Below are positions 40,640 to 40,885 of a stretch of 40,885 nt of DNA, piece by piece. Below the pieces are notes generated by a model. That model saw nothing but the letters and a program-made list of their open reading frames with translations. It was not told where the DNA came from and ran no database searches. Source of the stretch: Rhizaria sp. SCN 62-66 (Eukaryota > Rhizaria, unplaced); assembly GCA_001724265.1 (NCBI GenBank), contig MEDY01000294.1, positions 1-40,885 of the forward strand. The letters run 5' to 3'. The position numbers and the translations under genes are program-made. Position 1 is the stretch's first letter; every line of letters starts with the position of its first letter.

Positions 40640-40885
40640 TTGTGACGCACGACATTTTACATAAAAAAGCATGTGAGACGGTGACTAAGACGGCCCACGG
40701 TGTATTCCCCTCGCTGTGTCTAAAGGTGGTGTTTCTGTGTTCAAAAGTGGTGTTTCTTGTGTAAATTATTAGCATTTAAATACATATAATTCGAATTATA
40801 TTCAGATAACAGATACTTTAAACACAGAAAACACACACTTTAAAGACAGAATCCTTCTGTGTGTGTTCACAGAAAACACCACCCT
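40640..40885. mobile_element. Foldback/MITE-like element, copy 2, cut by window end
   Basis: It carries the same 18-bp central palindrome as copy 1 (40784-40801), flanked by inverted arms: AAAGGTGGTGTTTCTGTG starting at 40722 and its imperfect complement ending at 40884 (GTTCACAGAAAACACCACC at 40865-40883). The left outer arm at 40645-40666 matches the outer arm of copy 1 (521-542) in about 17 of 22 positions. The left inner arm is duplicated in tandem (GTGGTGTTTCT at about 40726 and 40747). The right outer arm lies outside the window. No ORF is present, so the element is non-autonomous. Confidence 0.55.

Noticed and set aside
1-40885. CRISPR arrays, bacterial operons or viral genes
   Set aside because: No regularly spaced direct repeats, no Shine-Dalgarno-linked gene strings, and no capsid, polymerase or integrase motifs; the window is plainly eukaryotic nuclear DNA.

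Overview
The window is nuclear DNA of a unicellular eukaryote. The evidence is a spliceosomal intron (GTACGT...AACAG) inside a Nudix gene, multi-kilobase genes for polycystin-, USP- and PH-type proteins, wide AT-richer intergenic gaps and no operon logic. Coding DNA is GC-rich with many homopolymer (Ala, Gln, Asn, Ser, Asp) and dipeptide runs. I cannot name the species. If UAG is really a sense codon here, the lineages known to reassign UAG alone (the fornicate Iotanema; a sainouroid rhizarian) are worth comparing, but that is inference.

Layout. 1-2982 is intergenic: a 380-bp foldback element (489-866), then a GC-rich patch with a TATA box and a cluster of CACGTG palindromes but no convincing ORF. 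2983-14877 (-) is an uninterrupted 3,964-codon gene for a giant cell-surface protein: signal peptide, long ectodomain, about fifteen sushi/CCP-like modules, REJ-like region, GPS site and five membrane helices matching the first half of polycystin-1, with no channel half. 14878-17156 is intergenic. 17157-24089 (+) is a USP-type deubiquitinase whose single reading frame is broken only by two in-frame TAG codons. 24545-27928 (-) encodes an unusual chalcone-isomerase-like + PH + transmembrane protein. 28521-37886 (+) encodes a 3,121-residue protein with recurring doublecortin-like segments, most of them followed by a zinc-binding Cys/His cluster. 38326-39232 (+) is a NUDT15/MTH2-like Nudix hydrolase with one 202-bp intron. 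39744-40136 (-) is a small Cys-rich single-pass membrane protein. A second copy of the foldback element family runs off the right edge.

The genes do not form an obvious pathway. Cell-surface sensing or adhesion (polycystin-like, Cys-rich membrane protein), membrane-lipid/PH biology, a possible microtubule-associated protein, ubiquitin editing and nucleotide-pool sanitation sit side by side.

The most notable observation is the USP gene. The catalytic Cys box lies just behind a TAG (CAG TAG CAG), with no ATG between the two, and every recognisable gene in the window ends in TAA or TGA, never TAG. UAG decoded as an amino acid, programmed readthrough and a recent double nonsense mutation are the competing explanations. 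The absence of TAG from the other large genes argues against simple, frequent reassignment.
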